Positions 23,131 through 35,618 of a stretch of 64,000 nucleotides of DNA are shown one piece after another. This stretch comes from Paracentrotus lividus (lineage: Eukaryota; Echinodermata; Echinoidea; Camarodonta; Echinidae): NCBI GenBank assembly GCA_940671915.1, contig CALNVZ010003434.1, positions 28,936,704-29,000,703 on the forward strand. The letters are read 5' to 3'. Position numbers and translations under genes: made by a program. The notes beneath the pieces are model-generated. The model searched no databases and was not told the origin of the DNA. It saw only the letters and a list, made by a program, of their open reading frames with translations. The first letter of the stretch is position 1. Each line of letters opens with the position of its first letter.

Positions 23131-24413
23131 CATTCAGTAGTCTAGGTCTCAGACAACGTTTTTCTATTGTGTTTGGAAATAAAAGTTTGGACTCATTTGC
23201 TTGTGAGCTTTGAAGTCTTTAACAATTTTTATGTTGATAGAAAGTCATTTTACACTCAAACTTTCCCAGTCTTGGGTGGTATTCTAAAAAAAGAAGTTTG
23301 CAATTAACTTTACTTTGCACTTAGGCCTGTCTTTATTGAATCTATTGTGAATTATGACACTTGGACAATGTACATTTACTAATAATTAAAAGTTAACAAA
23401 TTACATTTATATTATACATCTAATCTGTTTTATTCAATCTGTGCAATTTTTTTTTTCCTTCAGAACTTTTTTTTTATGTGTGAGATCTGCATATACCAGT
23501 CATTCTGACATGAAGTGATAGTCTGCAATCCCAGACCCGACTTAAAACTCATCAAATTATGCCACATGTACAGCTGGTATCCAGAATGATCAAAATTTTG
23601 TTAGTCCACTTTGAAGCAAGATAATTATGGCTATTGAATCGACTTGGTATATATTAAAAAATGTGACTTTGAAAATAAGGATTGTAGAAAGCATAATAAA
23701 CATATAAGGTAAGTCCACCTTAAATTTAAGTTTATTCAACTTTAATTAATAAATCCAAACTTTAAACAATGAAAAATAAGAACATTCATTGATATGCTCT
23801 CTCTTTTCTCACTTTTGTTATACATGTAACACATTTAACTTGAGGGTCTTCTTTCCCTTTAAGATAACAGAAAATGTTTTGGAGATGAGCCACCATTATC
23901 TGTGTAAATCACAAATATAGGAATTTACTCATTATTTGTAGTAACTATATACGTGCACGTACACATGTAGGTTAGTGTACCAACTAATGGTTTTGAAGCA
24001 AGGTAAAACAAGTTATGATTGAAAAGAGTATTTCCTTGTCTCAATACCAGTTTGGTACTGTTTTTCACTTTATTTAGGGTTATTTCTACCATTATAAATT
24101 TAGAGTCAATATTGCTAGTGCTACTCGAAAGGGGAAATACATCATGATTTATTGGTGATTTGTGTTTAACTAATCAAGTATGAATAAATCAAATATTTAC
24201 ATTAAAGTGAAGATGTATAGACAGATGATGAGATGGAAGAGGAAGTAAATATACATGTAGGTAGAAATGTGAAATAATGGGAATAACATTCACACTAAAT
24301 CAATATTTTATAAATATGTAGTGGATGGACTACCCTTGTTTTGTTTTCAGTTTCAAATTTCTAATATGAACATTTATGTTGTTATGAAAATTGATACCTG
24401 CAGTTCATCAAGA
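23131..24413. other. AT-rich intergenic DNA, no gene seen
   Basis: No frame with a recognisable domain and no element ends found. It separates the presumed GPCR-1 promoter from a run of MITEs. Confidence 0.5.
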
Positions 24414-24593
24414 TACTGTATAAGCCAATATATTCGCGTCTAGATATTTTCACGATTTTGGACTAGTTGGCAAAATTTCACGATTTTGGTGATGATTTCA
24501 AATAGCCTTGTATTGAAGTGGAAATTTTCGAGAAGACCAACTCGCAAAATTTGCGAAAATAAAGTCACCGCGAAAATAACCGCTTATACAGTA
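24414..24593. mobile_element. Short TA-flanked MITE related to family B
   Basis: TACTGTATAAGCC at the left and CGCTTATACAGTA at the right are inverted repeats. The interior has ATTCGCG and CGCGAAAATAA blocks as in family B. About 180 bp, non-coding. Confidence 0.6.
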
Positions 24594-24732
24594 GTTTAGG
24601 TGTGTTTAATTTTCACTTTCGGATATGAGAGCTTATCAGTGTATTTGTATGATATATTTTAAAGATGTAGAAAGGGCGAGTAAGAGAGAGAAAATAAAAA
24701 TACATGTTGGTGGGTGGAGATACAGACTAATA

Positions 24733-25179
24733 TACAGTCTGTATCAAATAAAATGGAACAAGTGGAAAACATTTTTTTAAAGTATGAAAATTAACCACAT
24801 TTCTTTAGTGTTTGATATTTCTATAAAGTAGGAAAATCAGGCTTTCTTCGGCAATTGTTTCATCCCATTTGGTGATGTACATGTAGATCTTGAGATCTCA
24901 CCAGTTTTCTATAGTCAAGAAAAAATGTACTTTGCACATGCTTTTCTATGGGTTTCGCACATAAAAGCCATGAATTCAGCGAACCGAAACAATAGATGTG
25001 TGTAATTTCGATTAGCTCATCGCCGCACAAAATTTAGCAAAACTCTTGTTTTACAAAAGCAAAATATACAAAACAAAGTGCATCAGCAAGAAGAATCTTT
25101 TGGCTTTAAGTTGGTACCACATTCACACATTATTTGAGAAGATTTCATACCAAAACCATTTTTTATGACGCAGACTGTA
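24733..25179. mobile_element. Tc1/mariner-like MITE, family C copy 2
   Basis: TACAGTCTGTATCAAATAAA at the left and ATGACGCAGACTGTA at the right, TA at both ends, same orientation as the copy at 11875. Confidence 0.75.
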
Positions 25180-26537
25180 GAGAGAGAAAAATGTAGGAGA
25201 AGAGGAGAGAGAGAGGTCACATACATGCATTTGCTTCAACTTGTATTTGAGCGAATTGGATGTCATATAAGAGAGGTTGCAACTTTTTAACTATTTTTGG
25301 CATTGTATCATGATACAAGCAATGAGCTTCAAATATTAATACAGATTGGGAAGATAATAGGTTGTGAAACTTTAACAAAGTATTCTTTATAGCAAAACTG
25401 TTGCAAATCTACTCAACTTGACACAAAGTTCATGAAATTTATATATCATCCCAGAATCAACCACATATTGCCATGGTCACACCACATCTTGCCTCAGTCG
25501 AGCTCCTCTCTATATGAGGTCAGTGTTGTATTTCATAGAAAATCATTGATCGGACCAGGGAGGTACAGTACTCAGGAGCAAAGGTCACTGTACTCTTCCT
25601 CAAGCCATGCATGTCGAAACGCAAGGAAACACAGGAGCTGGCAATTGCCACAGGCTGTGGAACACATACTTTGAAAATGAAAATAATAATATACATGGAC
25701 ACCGGATTGGGTTGTGACCATTGCGGTAGTCTGCCAAATGATTTTGTTGGTGATGGTTGACTCTATTGGGTAGAGAAAGACATGTAAATCAAACTGTTTA
25801 TCCCAACCCACATGGTTAATAGGCGGTCTCCTGTTGGCAAAAGGGAGTTGTACGGTAAATGTGATTTCCAGAAAGTTTTTGTTAGGAAAAACATCAACAA
25901 AATTGTTAACATTTTACTGGTCCAATCACATTGTAGACTGCAAGCTACACAGTTCAAAACAACTTGATACAAGGTTTCTCTTGAACTCCAATTCCATCAC
26001 CATGACTGATATCTACGATAAACATGTAGGCCCTACTGTTTTGTTGTTGTTTTTTTTTTTCATAATTTTACCTGTCAACATTTAGAGCTGGTACCATATT
26101 AGGTTAAACATTAAAACCCACCATTTCTGCATTCAAATCGAAAACTAATTTTCAAGGATTATGTTGCAAGATTAATACACACTCTCGCACTTATTTTGTA
26201 AATTACAATTTTTTTATGTTTGATTAAAGTAATATTTTTAAGGTGAACTGAATATGGCTGTGTTTTCATGACAGAAAGCCTCTTTTGCAAATAACTGGAA
26301 TAGCAAAGCCCTATCATCATTACACAGTGTACCCAAGGGAGAACGACGTGAAACTTTTGGAAAAAGTGGGGATGGTACAGAAGGAAGAAGTGATAAAGGG
26401 CAACGTGAGGTCAGATTACCTGTTAAAATGTGCAATAATCAGTTATCAGCCTGAAAAATCGCCCAAATCCTTGAATTTTCATCTTAATTTTATTGTCATG
26501 AAATTTAATTTGACCTCCTATCTCTTTCCTCTTGCAG
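25180..26537. other. Mixed low-complexity and unique DNA, no gene seen
   Basis: A (GA)n patch near 25200 and short frames of up to 83 codons on both strands, none with a recognisable feature. Confidence 0.45.
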
Positions 26538-26598
26538 TGGCATTAGCCATGTGCACCTGTCTGACACCATCTTATATTTTGAAAGTCTGTCTCTACAG
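26538..26598 (+). CDS. Candidate 61 nt internal exon, gene unknown
   Basis: The acceptor CTCTTTCCTCTTGCAG directly precedes and the donor CAG/GTGCGG follows. One frame reads GISHVHLSDTILYFESLSLQ without a stop; a second frame is also open. The length and splice context are exon-like, but a 61 nt open stretch can occur by chance, and I recognise no family. If real it belongs to an unidentified plus-strand gene with long introns. Confidence 0.25.
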
Positions 26599-28397
26599 GT
26601 GCGGTCATTCCCCCCCCCCCCTCACACACACACACACTCATGCAAAACTAGTGAAATACAAATTCTCTTAACCATATTTTTGTAAATTCTACCTTAACCT
26701 TCATCTTCTGTCTGGCTCCATCTTGCTTTTCTATCTCTCTCTCTCTCTCCATCTCTTTCACTCTTCCTGTATCACTTTATCAACATGCTAATATTTTAAA
26801 TATTATAACATTAGGGATTGTTTCACAGAACTCCTAAGTAGACTTATAAAGATGCACATCATGTATTTAGGCGAAATATCATTAATAGATTTCTCAAGGG
26901 CGTGCATTCTCCAAGCATTATCTAACTATTGAGTTGGTGTGTAATGTATTGTACATGTATACTACATGCAACTAGGAATTTCAGTGCGACTTCAAGTCTA
27001 CTTAACTCACTTTAAACACTCCTAGGATTGGTAAATCATACTCAATGTATCTACTTTATTATGCAAGTTATTCCCTACCTTTATAAACCAAAGAATCAAG
27101 TTCTTCCAAAAAAAAAATGTAAATTAGAATAGAGGGATGGGGTTTTAAACGTTAGGAAGTTTCATCGCCTAACGTTTCATAATACATGTGCAACCAACAT
27201 TCATTATCGTAAAATGCCTAATTTTCCTTATGGGTTGACAAGTTACTTTTCTCAATAGCATGCATCACGAGGGAGGATTGAAAAATTAAAGAACGGTGAA
27301 TCTCAATCGCAGGGAAAAATAAGGATTAAACCTGGTGTATAGTTTTGGTAACAAAAAAGGAATCGGCATAAAATCGATGAAATATAGTCTCATGTTGTTC
27401 ACATTGCAATAAAAGATATGTGTGAGAGATTTTGTGATATTCCTTTCATGATTTCCGGTGAATTTCAGTGAAATGTTTGAACCCAAACATAATGTAACTG
27501 TTTTTGAGATCTTTGCTTGGGTGTCCAGTCCCCCGAACTTCCCGCGTTAATGGAGCGTAGCGATCTGTGTATCACCCACACAAGAGAATCCCCATTGGTG
27601 TTCCCTGTGAATGCCGAGTGCACACTGAGATGAGTCGGATCCCCGTCTTATCTTTTTTATACTTATATCGTGAAATAAAGACACTAAAACGAGATTTCAT
27701 GTAATATAACTTTCTTTATTATAGTTTATATAGGATTCCGTCTTTCAGATCATCTGACTGTGAATCCAAATTGAATGCTTCCTTGTCAACACTATACACC
27801 AGCTTTAATCAGTAGAACTAAAAGTGTGATTCCTGGAAAACTGTAGTTTTTTAATTGAGGTTTGCCATCACCATGAAAGACAAACTCAGCGAGCAACACA
27901 TGGCGTTGAGTACTGATTTCGACCAATCTCTCAGGATTAAAATGGAGGAGTGACGACACAATGCAGGAGCAACTTGCGCGATGTATTTTGAAATTCACCA
28001 ATTGCCTTGAATGAAGGCCACTAGATGATCTCACCTGACAATATTGTGGAAGAGGGTTAGCTTTGCAAGGCTTGCTTGCATGGCGGCGGTCCTCTCCCTT
28101 TTCCTGTGAAAGTTTTGGCAATTTTCTGTCTGGGGCATGTGCCAAGTTAACTCCCAGTGCTCCCAGGGATGAATCAGATCGCCGCAAGCTTGATGAGTTT
28201 GATATTTATATGATCATACTTTTTTTGTATAATCTATAATCTTCTAGAATCTTCTCAAGACAAGAATTGTAACCTAATAGAGCTGTGAAAAATGAGTTAA
28301 TTGGTGGAGGATGCCACAAGTCTGAGTTTAATATTTATATTGCAAATCAGTTAAATTAGTCATGGATGCCACAAGGTGGTGAGTTTGATGGTTAGAT

Positions 28398-28600
28398 TTT
28401 CAGATTCAGATTCAGATTCAGATTCATTTTATTGGTCCTTTTAGGAAATTCATTTTCTCAGCATTACATTGAAACATTCAAATATAATACAGAATTGACA
28501 ACTACAAAGATACAAAAGGAACTAAAACAAACACAAGAATGGTACATAAAAATATAGCAACAAGTTTACAAGAAAATAGAACATGTAACGTCATGATTTT
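28398..28600 (-). mobile_element. 3' tail of a CR1/L2-like retrotransposon with (GAATCT)n
   Basis: On the minus strand the sequence runs AAAAGGACCAATAAAATGAA and then four to five GAATCT units. A poly(A) signal leading into a short tandem tail is typical of CR1/L2-clade 3' ends. The upstream part (to about 28600) is AT-rich and non-coding; its limit is uncertain. Confidence 0.4.
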
Positions 28601-29094
28601 CATGATATAGCTCTCTTTTTTGTAACCTCTATATATATATTTGTTAATTTTTCTTAAATTTTTAATCTCTAATCTTTTGATTTTGTGTGACCAAAAAATT
28701 GTATATGGACATGATAAGAATTGTGAATGCTCAAGTTATGTTATGTCCTTTGTCTTTATTTTATTTATTTTTTTTTTTTTTCGCTGGAGGGGGAATGGAA
28801 AGTGATAAATATGGAGACACATCATCCATATTTTGTATTTTGAGTCACTATTGAGAGAAGAAGAAGAAATGATTCTGCCTGGAGCAATACAATGATTAAT
28901 TCTAGAGCCGTTGATAGAAAACTGCTATTTTTTAAAACAATTTTTAAGGCTGTTATTTTCAAATTACTTTCAAGCATATGAAGGTAATTGACCCAAGTCA
29001 GTTATCTACCTTTTTATAACCACCACAGAAAACGATACAGTAGAACAAAAAGATGTGAAACCCCTGATCATTTAATTCATATTGTTTGCTTCAG

Positions 29095-29206
29095 GCGCAT
29101 CAACTTTGATGATGGGGATTATCGTGAGGTGTTGATTGAGCTTTTTACCCTTAACAATACAGCCGCCGTGAACGATCAATGTGTCATTACACGTTATCTT
29201 CTATGA
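29095..29206 (+). CDS. Candidate exon, gene unknown
   Basis: The acceptor TTCATATTGTTTGCTTCAG precedes an open frame reading RINFDDGDYREVLIEL and onward to TGA at 29204. GTGAGG or GTGTTG shortly after GATTAT could act as donor, which would leave an exon of about 30 nt. The RINFDDGDYREVL segment resembles a YWTD/LDL-receptor-class-B propeller repeat in spacing, but that similarity is slight. Confidence 0.2.
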
Positions 29207-29314
29207 TTATGGCTTTGCATGGAAACAAAATAAGAGTGACAGGCAGAAGACATTTTCTGATGGGTTTCGTTTAGATTTGATCATATCTTTTGAGTTTATA
29301 TTGTAAGATTAAGG

Positions 29315-29674
29315 ATGGGAAGACAGTTTCATCTAAATCCCAGAACACGCTATCTGCTTTATATAGAGGAAATCATGCCTGGTATTAGAGAAGAAACATG
29401 TTCTGGATGTTACATGGATTTTCTTTACCATTCATGCTTTTGGGAAGTCCAGCAATCAGAAGCATATAACGCATTCGTCACACTTTTTAAGTGCTTTCTA
29501 TTTGAAGGCCCAATATATTTTTTCTCCTTACATTTAAGTCATGTACATGTATTCTATTCTTTATTATTGGATTATATAATATTTTCATGCTCAAATTGTG
29601 ATTTTTTTTTTAAAGTGATATCTGTTTTTCTTTTAATACAATTTTTTTGTCAAAATATTGATTTAAGGGGATAA
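29315..29674 (+). other. 119-codon frame, probably spurious
   Basis: Starts MGRQFHLNPRTRYLL and becomes Phe/Leu-rich where the DNA turns T-rich. No domain or splice context; recorded because it is longer than most chance frames here. Confidence 0.15.
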
Positions 29675-30212
29675 GAATACTAAAATCGCAGGGGGAAAAA
29701 ATGGCAGTTCCCGCTATAAATGGCTCATAATCCTTCCAACATGCCTCAAGCAAAAAAAAAAAAAGAAAGAAATATTAACAGGAGTTTCACATCTTTCTTT
29801 CTCATGCAACATACCCCTTCATTTTTCTGGGTATAAACATAATTTAGTGTTAGTATTAAACTAAAAAGGAGCTCCTAAAGAACAATTTAGCTTGCAAAGT
29901 ATAAAAAGAATTCTCAAAGTAAAGGAATTGTATTTATTCAAAATATAAATCAAATTAATCAGGAAATAGTCATAATAATTCAGAGATTGTCAATTTCTCT
30001 TTTCCTCATATGTCATTCTCTATAATTGTCATCAATAAATATTATCTTATTATTTCCACATCTGCCACTAGTTATCGCTGTAATATTCCTTGAGGGATTT
30101 CAATATATGGTTACCATAATCCTTGACCATACCTCTTTCCCTCTACCCTTAAAATATAGATGAACCAGGGAATTGTAATTGGATGAACAATCTCTCCATT
30201 ATGATTGTCTAA

Positions 30213-30707
30213 GGGTGTGTTCAATGTCCAGTTTCAAATTTATACTTCAACATGAATCATGATACAAAACGCAATTACAAAACGCTGATATAAAGAGAAA
30301 CAAAGTGTGTGTTCATTGTCCCCCATTCCCGGTCGTAAAAGTAAACGTGTTTCAAAACATCGATTTGGAGGAAAATTTAAACGCCAAAAAAGATGCGTTT
30401 TGAAACACAATCAGCTTCAATTTTACGACCTTGAGCATCGCGATTGCAACGAAATGCGACACTGAACAGGATTGAGTTTTCAAACGTGTTTAAATGTGCT
30501 CTCGAAGTGGAAGCTTCCGGTGCAAGTCAAAAAAGGAGAAGATGTTTGTTTTTGAGAGCGGGGAATTTAAAGACGATGGAAGTATAATCAGCTTTAAATT
30601 TTTGACACTGAACGGTGCACTGCTGATCGCGTTTGTGTTTTGTAATTGCGTTTTGTATCATGATTCATGTTGGCGTATAAATTTGAAACTGGACATTGAA
30701 CACACCC
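30213..30707. mobile_element. PIF/Harbinger-like MITE with TAA target duplications
   Basis: GGGTGTGTTCAATGTCCAGT at the left matches ACTGGACATTGAACACACCC at the right. The inverted arms run about 70 bp, through ATGAATCATGATACAAAACG. The flanks are TAA at 30210-30212 and TAA at 30708-30710, the 3 bp duplication typical of PIF/Harbinger. The interior folds further (GTTTTGAAACAC/GTGTTTCAAAAC). Non-coding. Confidence 0.75.
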
Positions 30708-30884
30708 TAAGATGCTAAATTTGTCACTGCTTTTAACACGCAGGCAGATTTCCAACACTGTTTTCACACAAGAAAAATTTCATACAACGAATCTTTAAAG
30801 GTACATTGTATAAAGAATAATGGTTAGATTTATAAGAAGACTTCTTGCCCGGTGATAAAAACAACCGCATACTCCTCGGCTTAA

Positions 30885-30975
30885 GCATGCTTGTGTACTT
30901 GCAGGGGTTTGAACCCTGTATGTTACTTGTGATACACATTCTGGTGTCTTACCCACTAGACCTCAGCACCTCAGT
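30885..30975 (-). repeat. tRNA-like element (SINE head or tRNA relic)
   Basis: On the minus strand GAGGTCTAGTGGGTAAGAC (A-box-like) is followed about 40 nt later by GGGTTCAAACCCC (B box). These are internal RNA polymerase III promoter elements in tRNA-type order. No clean acceptor stem forms, so a tRNA-derived SINE or pseudogene is more likely than a working tRNA. Confidence 0.45.
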
Positions 30976-31374
30976 TTTTACCTTTTATCATAAATAGCGT
31001 GCAAACTCCTGGTTGGTAGAAGCTAGTTTGGGAGATTCCACAGTTATTATACCATGTTTAATACATGTATCAGCTCACATCATGCAACTGTCAGAGAGTA
31101 CATAGGTTTTATCTGGTCATAATATATGTCCAGTCATGCAGTTTTATATGATTTTCAGACGGAAGACAGTGCTTAGCTGATTCTTTATCCAGTTTCAGTA
31201 TGAAAGAAACACTGAAACTGCAGAGCTATACATCAGAAATTTGTTGGCATAGCTATACCATGAATTTTGTTTGTGTGAATGAGGCATATGAATACACAGT
31301 AGTTAGATCTCTACTACTTTGACCGTAAGTGGTATCGATGGTCACTTCCCCCGCCCACCCCTCACCCTTCTTCT

Positions 31375-31920
31375 CTTGCGCCTTTCCTTAGACCTAGATA
31401 CACTCATTCTTAGTTTCCAGATTGTTTCTAAGACCTAAGGCACATTTGAGTTAGGCCTACATGTATATCTTCAAGATCTTGGTTTTGGGGAAGTGTAGGT
31501 ACACAGAGAATTAGTTTATTTAGCACTAAGAATATAGTCAAAATTTGGAGGATAGATAAAAATGCTGAATGCCCCTTCTAACCATTTTATTTATTTTTCA
31601 TTTCCTCAAACCCAGATACAATTATTCCTCTTTTCAGTTTGCTTCTTTAACCTAAGGCACATACAGATTTTGTATCTTAACGATCTTGGTTTTCTGCAAG
31701 TACAATAATACAGAACTAATTAATTTCTTACCTCTGTAATTATATTCAAAACCCTTGACCATGACATTTATTTTGCCTTTCCTTAGACCTAGATACACTC
31801 ATTCTCATGTTTCCAGATTACTAGTACTTCCTATCATATCTGAACTGCAGATTCTTTCAAGAACTTGAACACATGTTTGTTTAATGATTAACTCTTTATT
31901 CATACTAATCATAGTCATAA
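31375..31920. repeat. Diverged tandem triplication, ~200 bp unit
   Basis: CCTTTCCTTAGACCTAGATA or relatives, then CCTAAGGCACAT and AAGATCTTGGTTTT-like words, recur near 31380, 31610 and 31785. Strongly diverged. Confidence 0.5.
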
Positions 31921-31930
31921 GTTCTACAAA

Positions 31931-33402
31931 AAAATGCCGAATGTTCTCCTCAACCACGTCATTAATTCCTCATTTACAGTATGCTTCTTCATTCTTCCAA
32001 AAAGGTCCTTGATAGTTTGTAAACATGATTGTTTGGGGCTATTAAGTTGCAATGAGGATTCTAAAAATGTTCAATTTTTACACGCTATCTGTAAAATTAG
32101 AAATCGAGAACTCTGTTGACGTCATAACAGGCAATAATAATTTTATGACATGATGGAATTGACATTCATACCAGAATGATATTAATACCTGCAGCAGAAC
32201 TCAACTCTTTACCAGTAATTATCAAGTTTCTCTAGCAAATTTGCAGAAGCAAATATGACCTGCCAATGATTGTACAAAAAATTAGTATTATCTGAAGTAC
32301 TAAAAAGAAAAATTATTGTTTCTTCCTTCATATTTTTATTCTTGATGCTTATTTAGCTTTTCATATAAAACTTTAGATGAGATCTTCAAAATTAACTGCC
32401 AGAAATTTCCAGAATGATCTAAGTATTGCAATCAAAGACCTTGTCTCTGTTAAGAAGAGGGTTCTGTAAGTTTCCATGTTGTAAATAAAATGCCGAATGT
32501 TCTCCTCAACCATGTCATTAATTCCTCATTTACAGTATGCTTCTTCATTCTTCCAAAAAGGTCCTTGATAGTTTGTAAACATGATATTAAATCTGATTCT
32601 GTTTGGGGCTATTAAGTTGCAATGAGGATTCTAAAAATGTTCTATTTTTACATGCTATATGTAAAATTAGAAATCGAGAACTCTGTTGACGTCAAAACAG
32701 GCAATAATAATTTTATGACATGATGGAATTGACATTCATACCAGAATGATATTTATACCTGCAGCAGAACTCAACTCTTTACCAGTAATTATCAAGTCTC
32801 TCTATAGCAAATTTGCAGAAGCAAATCGACCTCCAATATTGTGCCAAATTTGTAAATAATCTGAAGTACTAAAAGGAAATTTATTGTTTCTCCTCATATC
32901 TTATTCAGGCCCGTAACCAGGGGGGTTCGGGGGGTTCGAACGAACCCCCCCCCCCCCCCCCCCCCCGCTGGCGACAGAGGTCCGCTTTACAAAAAAAAAA
33001 AAAAAAAAAAAGGATAAATTTTTTTTTTTGCTTATCAATTTCTTTGGGGCCGATTTAGCTACCCTATAGCTAATATATGGTACTCTTAAGGGGCAGAACG
33101 CAGAATTTTTGAACACCTACCCCCCCCCCCCCGCTTATCGCGCGGCAGCGTGAAGTGAAAAAATTTTGGTGTACTTTTGCTCGCCGCGTGACGTGAAAAA
33201 TTTTGATGTACCTTTTGGTCCACTTTGCAGATTTCGAACCCTCCCGTAAAAATCCTAGTTACGTGCCGTTATTCTTGATGCTTATTTAGCTTTTCATATA
33301 AAACTTTAGATGGGATTCTAAAATTGACTGCCAGAAATTTCCAGAATGATCTAAGTTATGCAATCAAAGACCTTGGTCTCTGTTAAGAGAGGTTCTGTAA
33401 GG
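31931..33402. repeat. Tandem duplication, ~540 bp unit, two copies
   Basis: Copy 1 is 31931-32470. Copy 2 is 32489-32906, continuing at 33269-33402 after an insertion. Shared words include ATGCCGAATGTTCTCCTCAA, TCCAAAAAGGTCCTTGATAG, CTCTGTTGACGTCA and GCCAGAAATTTCCAGAATGA. Identity looks near 90 percent by eye. Confidence 0.85.
32907..33268. mobile_element. G/C-run TIR element inserted in copy 2 of the duplication
   Basis: The ends AGGCCCGTAACCAGG and CCTAGTTACGTGCCG are imperfect inverted repeats (12 of 15 match). TTATTC occurs at 32901-32906 and again at 33269-33274, while the uninterrupted copy near 32336 has it once. The interior has two C-runs and a T/A-run. No ORF of substance. The superfamily is uncertain (6 bp duplication). 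Confidence 0.7.
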
Positions 33403-34550
33403 GTGAAAGCAAGATCAAGTTTGCCTCTAGCAAGCAAGAGGGAAGGGATCGCCCTCCTCGGTAATGATCACTGCTTGTTACGTGCCATTGTCTGTTTCCT
33501 GCTGGTGTACGTAAATTGAAATTCAAACGTGACCAGGTTTCTAGAACCATGTGGTTCAAGTTGTTGCTCACTCTACACTATTGATCCAGCATGGAGAATC
33601 CCGTTGTTCTCTTTATTCGCCATGAAATTATCACTGATTATTCATACTTCCACTGATTTCTTTCACTGGTTCAAGTTTGCAGGATGAATGATGCATACAG
33701 GTACTCAACTAAAAATAGATTGCTTTGTTCTTCCCTAGATAAGTATCAAATATATGCAAGTGTAGAATCAGGCTTGGTCTGTGATAAAAATTGCCAATAT
33801 CTGCAAAGACATCTCTGAATGTGAACTTATGACCCATGACTGTATTACTATCATTTGGGGTAATGTGTAACTCATGTGACTGAAAATTGTGTAGATCTTT
33901 TCGCAATGCATGTAAAGTTTAGGAATTGCTATTTTTGCAGTGAAAATGTAAAAAACAAAACAATAAATATTGTCTATCAATTCTAGTAGATATTGCTAAT
34001 TGACTACATCTGTAAGAGTCATATGTATTTTTAGTTTTAACTATTCTTCTAAAAGTATCATATTATAAGAAAATTGAATTTGTGTTCATATAAATTGATA
34101 AAAATATGCTTTATTAGCAGGATTATAATCCATGCATAGAATTATCAATGAGATGAATATATATACTTGATCAAAACCTTCACATTTAATACATGTACAT
34201 GTGGTGCAAAAGCTGATGATGATATCCAAATTGGTATAACAATTTGCTTGCTTGCAGATGTCAATGTCTAGCAATGTGAGATAATAATTTGTAAACCAAT
34301 TCAAATCTGAGATAGGATTATGAAGGTGTAACTAATCACACCCTAAAAGCCCTTCAGTGAAAATCATCTCCATGTATTCTGTACTTGGTTTTTATCTACC
34401 AGTGAGGTTGTAGCATTGTCAAATCATTTTGAGAGATTTTTTTTTTGTCAATAAATTGTCATTATCATCATTGTGAGTAATGGCAAATGTATCGTGGATA
34501 GAATCTTGATTTTTTATTCCTTTTTTTTTTATATAATCGTAATAGGGATG
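33403..34550. other. AT-rich DNA, no gene seen
   Basis: Short frames only, up to 72 codons, none recognisable. Confidence 0.45.
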
Positions 34551-35510
34551 TAGGGGAGAGTGGGGTTAGTTGGAACACAGGTTAGTTGAAACATTGTAAT
34601 TTTCTTTAACGGCTATAAATATATTTATGCAAATCTACCCTCAGGTTGTTGCTATTAGCAACTGCCATCCCACCACATTTTAGACGAGCACACGTACTGC
34701 AAGCCTTGTGAAGTTAGAAAGGAATGTTTGTTTTTCACTTTCGAGTAAATTTTGTCACTTTTACAAATGTTTTATTATCTCAAAGAAGATCATAAATTAA
34801 GTCGGCCTGTTTTTTAGTATAACAAACAGTTATACCAAGCTACAAAACAAGGTAAAATATATGGCATGTTGTTGTCCCTATTTTGTGCTGTAAGCTTACA
34901 AATGTCAAAAGGGCTCTGGGGTTAGTTGGAACATTTTGAACGGGGTTAGTTGAAACATGTACTAAGTAAATAGGTTTTCTGCTGAACAAAAATAAAAATC
35001 ATATAATTCAGTGAAGTGTTCCGAAATATTGTTATACATGTATATTAAGTGCAAATTGAACAATTTTTATGCAGAATGCTACTTCACGAGGACTTAGAAT
35101 ATCTGTATGTGAGTGGATGCTTTCAAGTGCAATAAAACATGAAGTAAAAAAAAAATTGAACACCAATCTTTAATATTTTAATTGGAATCAATAAAGCAAG
35201 TTAGCTGAACCCATGCAATAATGTTGTAGATAGTTAAAATATGATTTTTAAGATAACATGCACAATGTTTCAACTTACCCATGCCATGTTCAACTAACCC
35301 GCGTGTATGGGGTTAGTTGGAACACTTGACATGGTCTTGTAAAGATGGATTTTTTCCGGAACCATCACTAAGTTTAAGAATTTTATGGGTACATTTGTAG
35401 CATACAGATATACACTCAAGCTGAATCATTTATTGTTTCTTGAAATAAATCCGCTTTTGTTTTACGGCCATTTTTGTGAAAAATGTTCCATATAACCCCG
35501 CTCTCCCCTA
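34551..35510. mobile_element. TIR element with internal GGGGTTAGTTGGAACA repeats
   Basis: TAGGGGAGAGTGGGGTTAGT at the left and ACCCCGCTCTCCCCTA at the right. The subterminal word GGGGTTAGTTGRAACA recurs inside near 34573, 34918, 34944 and 35319 and in reverse near 35270-35297. Such repeats may be transposase-binding sites (inference). About 960 bp, no transposase. Confidence 0.6.
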
Positions 35511-35618
35511 AAGGTACTACTTCATAATGCTCAGGTGGCTTGTTGTTATCTGCTAAGAGTGAGAAGGGCATGTTTTAGTAGTCTTCAGGGTATTCAGAAG
35601 ATGAGTGAGTTATTAGTA

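Noticed and set aside
25432..25811. Overlapping 60-80 codon frames on both strands
   Set aside because: They conflict with each other, are short and contain no motif.
27520..27660. GC-richer patch considered as an rRNA or snRNA fragment
   Set aside because: No recognisable rRNA or snRNA core sequence; left unassigned.
27792..28187. 131-codon minus-strand frame
   Set aside because: Composition is more balanced than its surroundings, but there is no domain, weak splice context and internal small duplications. I could not support a gene.
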